This document shows positions 6,058 to 6,836 of a DNA stretch of 6,836 bases, piece after piece. The notes beneath the pieces are model-generated. The model saw nothing but the letters and a program-made list of their open reading frames with translations. It made no database searches and was not told the origin of the DNA. The stretch's first letter is position 1; each line of letters begins with the position of its first letter. This stretch comes from Chryseobacterium gleum (GTDB taxonomy: Bacteria > Bacteroidota > Bacteroidia > UBA10329): assembly GCA_945874195.1 (NCBI GenBank), contig CAMCFW010000114.1:1-6836 (forward strand), given 5' to 3'. The position numbers and the translations under genes were made by a program.

Positions 6058-6476
6058 CATACGCCCTGCTCTTCAAATTGGCCAACATGAGCGTCTTGCC
6101 AGGCTGGTTTCTGTTGGTTTTTCTCCCACAGCATCGGGTTACCAAGCTTGTGGTGCATTCCTATTTATACCCCATGTTGCTTGGGGCTGTTTATTTTGGT
6201 CTCATGGTCGTTTCTTGGGGAGGCGAAGGCGGAATGGATACCTTGGAGAATTTGAAGTTATCGTTTTCGAGAGACGGGATACTGGTGCTTGGCTGGGTGC
6301 ATTATCTGGTGTTCGACCTGTTCATTGGTGCTTGGATGGTGCGCGATTCGGTTGAAAATCGGATCAAGCATCTGAGTGTCGTTCCTTCTCTGATCCTTAC
6401 ACTCTTTGCCGGGCCGATCGGCCTGCTCAGTTATTTTATCATTCGTGGAATAAAGCTGAAAAGACTTACGTTATGA
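6054..6476 (+). CDS. ABA4-like family integral membrane protein (DUF4281)
   Basis: A 140-residue inner-membrane protein with about four hydrophobic segments: residues 4-25, 36-54, 75-95 and 107-131. Signatures of the ABA4-like family are clear: FKLANMSVLPGWFLLVFLP at the N-terminus, GWVHYLVFDLFIGAWMVRD at 80-98, and PSLILTLFAGPIGLLSYF at 111-128. In plants ABA4 is needed for neoxanthin formation from violaxanthin; in bacteria the role is undefined, with a link to carotenoids or isoprenoids possible but unproven here. The ATG at 6054 overlaps the TGA of the dehydratase by four bases, so translation is probably coupled and the two genes share an mRNA. The start gives exactly the family's N-terminus. 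The basic end KLKRLTL suggests a cytoplasmic C-terminus. Family is confident, function is not. Confidence 0.88.
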   Translation: MTYALLFKLANMSVLPGWFLLVFLPQHRVTKLVVHSYLYPMLLGAVYFGLMVVSWGGEGGMDTLENLKLSFSRDGILVLGWVHYLVFDLFIGAWMVRDSVENRIKHLSVVPSLILTLFAGPIGLLSYFIIRGIKLKRLTL

Positions 6477-6523
6477 ACAGGCAGAACTGTTAGTAAGCGC
6501 CCCCTTTTGTTAAAAACATACGG

Positions 6524-6553
6524 TTTAGGCCTTTGGCTTATGGGCTAACTTTG
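6524..6553 (+). promoter_or_regulatory. Bacteroidota-type promoter for parA
   Basis: TAACTTTG at 6546-6553 is an exact match to the -7 consensus TAnnTTTG. TTTA at 6524-6527, 18 bases upstream, is a three-of-four match to the TTTG element. The predicted transcript would start near 6558-6560, leaving a leader of about 20 bases before ATG 6578. The box lies in the 101-bp gap after the ABA4-like gene, so parA starts a new transcription unit. Confidence 0.65.
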
Positions 6554-6577
6554 CCAATTGAACACAATGAGGAATCA

Positions 6578-6836
6578 ATGAGTAAGATAATCGCCATAGC
6601 CAATCAGAAGGGAGGAGTTGGGAAAACCACCACGGCCATCAATCTGGCGGCCAGTTTGGCTGTGCTAGAATACAAGGTGCTGTTGGTAGATGCCGACCCA
6701 CAGGCCAATTCCACTTCCGGGGTTGGCTTTGATCCGCGCAATATCAAGACCAGCGTTTACGAATGCATCATTGGCGAAGCAGAACCGAAGGACATCATAC
6801 TTCACACCGAAACCCCCAACTTGGACATTCTACCGG
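6578..6836 (+). CDS. parA: ParA/Soj chromosome-partitioning ATPase, N-terminal part (3' end outside window)
   Basis: The first 86 residues of a ParA-family ATPase, which binds DNA non-specifically in its ATP form and, with ParB bound to parS sites, segregates the chromosome. The deviant Walker A motif KGGVGKTTT is at residues 11-19 (signature K11, catalytic K16), followed by INLAASLA and motif A' VLLVDADPQANST at 35-47 (D38, D40). ATG 6578 gives the standard MSKIIAIANQKGG start. An upstream ATG at 6567 opens only a four-codon frame ending at TGA 6579-6581, which overlaps this start. Its own promoter precedes it. The short N-terminus before the Walker motif, without a DNA-binding extension, fits chromosomal Soj/ParA rather than P1-type plasmid ParA. 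parB would be expected just downstream, beyond the window. The reading continues in frame to the last base. Confidence 0.95.
   Translation, partial: MSKIIAIANQKGGVGKTTTAINLAASLAVLEYKVLLVDADPQANSTSGVGFDPRNIKTSVYECIIGEAEPKDIILHTETPNLDILP

Noticed and set aside
6477..6577. Terminator or RNA gene after the ABA4-like gene
   Set aside because: Only weak inverted repeats such as TAGGCC-TTT-GGCTTA (6526-6540) are present, with no T-run after them. The promoter box is the only feature I can support.
1..6836. Defence island, prophage or mobile element suggested by the helicase, fibre-like protein and ParA together
   Set aside because: No integrase, transposase, capsid, terminase, nuclease or attachment site is present. 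Each gene is a common chromosomal family in Bacteroidota and the transcription units are independent.

Overview
The window looks like ordinary chromosome of a member of the Bacteroidota, probably a Flavobacteriales-like or environmental lineage with a mid-range GC content. The evidence is: a long secreted protein built from 'VGIGTxxP' repeats that is typical of this phylum; an exact TAnnTTTG promoter box before parA; starts without Shine-Dalgarno sequences; and best family matches (short pterin dehydratase, RecD/Pif1-like helicase, ABA4-like protein) that resemble Bacteroidota versions. This assignment is from memory of the families, not from a search.

Layout. Bases 2-652 (+) are the C-terminal half of a class-3 type aldehyde dehydrogenase whose catalytic cysteine should lie just outside the window. 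Sixteen bases later, 669-1625 (+) encodes an exported alkaline-phosphatase-superfamily phosphodiesterase/phosphatase, whose start codon sits inside a small 14-nt tandem repeat. A 159-bp convergent gap (1626-1784) holds two palindromes. Bases 1785-3218 (-) encode an SF1 helicase of the RecD/Pif1 type that apparently starts at TTG. A 148-bp divergent gap (3219-3366) carries a likely helicase promoter. Bases 3367-5748 (+) encode a 793-residue secreted fibre-like protein with six 'GIG' repeats and a C-terminal beta-rich domain, closed by a strong intrinsic terminator (5774-5803). Then 5821-6057 (pterin-4a-carbinolamine dehydratase) and 6054-6476 (ABA4-like four-helix membrane protein) overlap by ATGA and form a small operon. 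Finally 6578 to the window end is the N-terminal part of ParA/Soj behind its own promoter.

How they fit together. This is several independent transcription units rather than one system: aldehyde dehydrogenase plus phosphatase, helicase alone, fibre protein alone, dehydratase plus ABA4-like protein, and parA. I see no tRNA, rRNA, CRISPR, insertion sequence, attachment site or clear sign of a new defence or mobile system. The points most worth a second look are the coupled dehydratase/ABA4-like pair, the architecture of the fibre protein, the repeat-derived start of the phosphatase, and the palindromes between the convergent genes.
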